From an uncultured Collinsella sp. (GTDB lineage Bacteria > Actinomycetota > Coriobacteriia > Coriobacteriales > Coriobacteriaceae), in NCBI GenBank assembly GCA_900549245.1, contig URNQ01000126.1:1-5770 (forward strand): DNA of 5,770 nt, in the 5' to 3' direction. Position 1 is the first letter of the stretch. Every line of letters begins with the position of its first letter. Both the position numbers and the translations under genes were made by a program. The notes under the pieces were generated by a model, which worked only from the letters and a program-made list of their open reading frames with translations, searched no databases and had not been told where the DNA came from. This document shows positions 4,708 to 5,770 of the stretch, in pieces.

Positions 4708-5770
4708 ATGGCAAACAAGCTCTCCGTCGCATTCATTGGCACCGGAATCATGGGTGCCCCCATCGCCGGCCACATTCTGGACGCCGGCTATCCCGTCACG
4801 GTCAACAACCGCACCAAGTCCAAGGCGGCGGCGCTTATCGAGCGCGGCGCCGTCTGGGCAGATACGCCGGCCGATGCCGCGGCGAACGCCGATGTCGTCT
4901 TTACCATGGTGGGCTATCCCTCCGAGGTCGAGGAACTCTACCTGGCGGGTGACGGTCTGCTCGCGTGCACTAAGCCCGGCGCGGTCCTGATCGACCTCAC
5001 CACGAGCTCGCCCGAGCTGGCGCGCGACATTGCCGAGGCCGCCCAGGTTTCTGGTCGCATGGCGTTTGACTGCCCCGTCACCGGCGGCGAGTCGGGCGCT
5101 ATCGCCGGTACGCTCACGGCTATCGTGGGCGCTACCGAGAACGACATCGCGCCGGTCCGCGACATCCTTGCCACCTTTGCGGCCAACATCTGCTGCTTCG
5201 ACGGCGCCGGCAAGGGCCAGGCTGCCAAGCTCGCCAACCAGGTGTCGCTGGGCGCCTGCATGGTCGGCATGGCAGACGCCATGGCATTTGCCGAGCTGAG
5301 CGGTCTTGACCTGGAGAAGACCCGCCAGATGATCCTGGGCGGCACCGGCAAGTCCGGCGCCATGGAGAGCCTGGCTCCCAAGGCGCTCGACGGCGACTAC
5401 AAGCCCGGCTTTATGGTCGAGCACTTTATCAAGGACCTGCGCTTGGCGCTCGCCTATGCCGACGACCGCGAGCTTGCGCTGCCCGGTGCCGACGTGGCCT
5501 TTACGCTCTACGACATGCTCGACGCCATCGGTGGTGCCAAGCTGGGTACCCAGGCCGTCACGGTCCTCTATAAGGAGGAGGCCGACGCCATCGCCGCCGG
5601 TCTGGACTGGTCGCAGTATCGTCCCGAGGAGCATGGCGCTCACGAGGACGGCTGCGGTTGCGGCGAGCATGGCGACGATCACGAGTGCGGTTGTGGCCAC
5701 CACCACGACGAGGGCCACGAGTGCTGCGGCGGCCACCGGCACGATGCCGGCCCCCCGGGGATAAAGCCGC
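4708..5770 (+). CDS. NAD(P)-dependent oxidoreductase, 3-hydroxyisobutyrate dehydrogenase family, His/Cys-rich tail (3' end outside window)
   Basis: The frame is open to the window end (354 residues visible, no stop). The N-terminal Rossmann fold carries VAFIGTGIMGAPIAGHILDA (G11-T-G-I-M-G16) and NNRTKSK, the latter suggesting NADP preference. The substrate loop is DCPVTGGESGAIAGTL (121-136), the catalytic Lys is K174 in GKGQAAKLANQ, and a C-terminal helical domain contains FMVEHFIKDLRLAL (235-248). These are hallmarks of the beta-hydroxyacid dehydrogenase group (3-hydroxyisobutyrate dehydrogenase, tartronate semialdehyde reductase GlxR, and similar), which oxidises or reduces 3-hydroxy acids or semialdehydes. 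The exact substrate cannot be read. The core ends near residue 305, the normal family length. Residues 309-345 then add 10 His and 6 Cys, an uncommon extension. AAAAGGAAAGG (4693-4703) precedes the ATG. The 98-bp gap after degV shows no terminator, so co-transcription is possible. Confidence 0.88.
   Translation, partial: MANKLSVAFIGTGIMGAPIAGHILDAGYPVTVNNRTKSKAAALIERGAVWADTPADAAANADVVFTMVGYPSEVEELYLAGDGLLACTKPGAVLIDLTTSSPELARDIAEAAQVSGRMAFDCPVTGGESGAIAGTLTAIVGATENDIAPVRDILATFAANICCFDGAGKGQAAKLANQVSLGACMVGMADAMAFAELSGLDLEKTRQMILGGTGKSGAMESLAPKALDGDYKPGFMVEHFIKDLRLALAYADDRELALPGADVAFTLYDMLDAIGGAKLGTQAVTVLYKEEADAIAAGLDWSQYRPEEHGAHEDGCGCGEHGDDHECGCGHHHDEGHECCGGHRHDAGPPGIKP
5641..5751 (+). repeat. 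Three tandem His/Cys-rich repeats in the oxidoreductase tail
   Basis: Residues 312-348 read as three units: HEDGCGCGEHGDD, HECGCGHHHDEG and HECCGGHRHDAG. Each has His-Glu near its start, two Cys in a CGC- or CCG-type pair, further His, and an acidic end. The pattern suggests internal duplication and a metal-binding (Zn, Ni or Cu) tail, as in the His-rich tails of SlyD or HypB. The metal and role are inferred. Confidence 0.7.

Noticed and set aside
4603..5742. Long open frame on the - strand opposite the oxidoreductase
   Set aside because: Its Val/Ala/Gly-rich translation has no recognisable motif, while the + strand frame carries the full dehydrogenase signature.

Overview
The window looks like chromosomal DNA of a moderately high-GC Gram-positive bacterium, most likely Coriobacteriia and close to Collinsella. 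That guess rests on recalled family resemblance: a divergent AbiEi/DUF559-type protein of a style abundant in Collinsella, a long-form hibernation factor, a DegV protein and an oxidoreductase with a His/Cys-rich tail, all with GC-rich third codon positions. No database search was possible. Every convincing gene is on the + strand.

Region 1 (1-1288) is accessory in character. It holds the 3' part of a putative nuclease-like gene, cut by the window edge, followed by an AT-richer gap. In that gap lies a 217-bp imperfect inverted repeat (951-1167) whose 47-bp outer arms match at 43 positions, each carrying an inner near-palindrome.

Region 2 (1289-2774) is one transcription unit: a promoter (TTAAAC-17-TATAAT), a roughly 340-nt hairpin-rich leader, an orphan solute-binding lipoprotein with a Ser/Asp/Glu-rich tail, then a hairpin and a strong intrinsic terminator.

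Region 3 (2775-3637) is the ribosome-hibernation locus. About 200 nt ahead of hpf/raiA contain a closed, multi-helix RNA fold (2807-2975) at the place where the raiA-motif noncoding RNA is known to occur. The hpf gene follows, then a perfect 8-bp dyad and an intrinsic terminator.

Region 4 (3638-5770) carries a DegV/FakB-like fatty-acid-binding protein whose ribosome binding site starts just after the terminator T-tract, then a 3-hydroxyisobutyrate dehydrogenase-family oxidoreductase. The latter has a C-terminal extension of three 12-13-residue His/Cys-rich repeats and runs off the window without a stop.

The genes do not form one pathway. hpf is linked to translation shutdown in stationary phase, degV to fatty-acid handling, and the lipoprotein to uptake or sensing. 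The best leads are the inverted-repeat element beside the nuclease-like gene, the two structured RNAs, and the metal-binding-like repeats.
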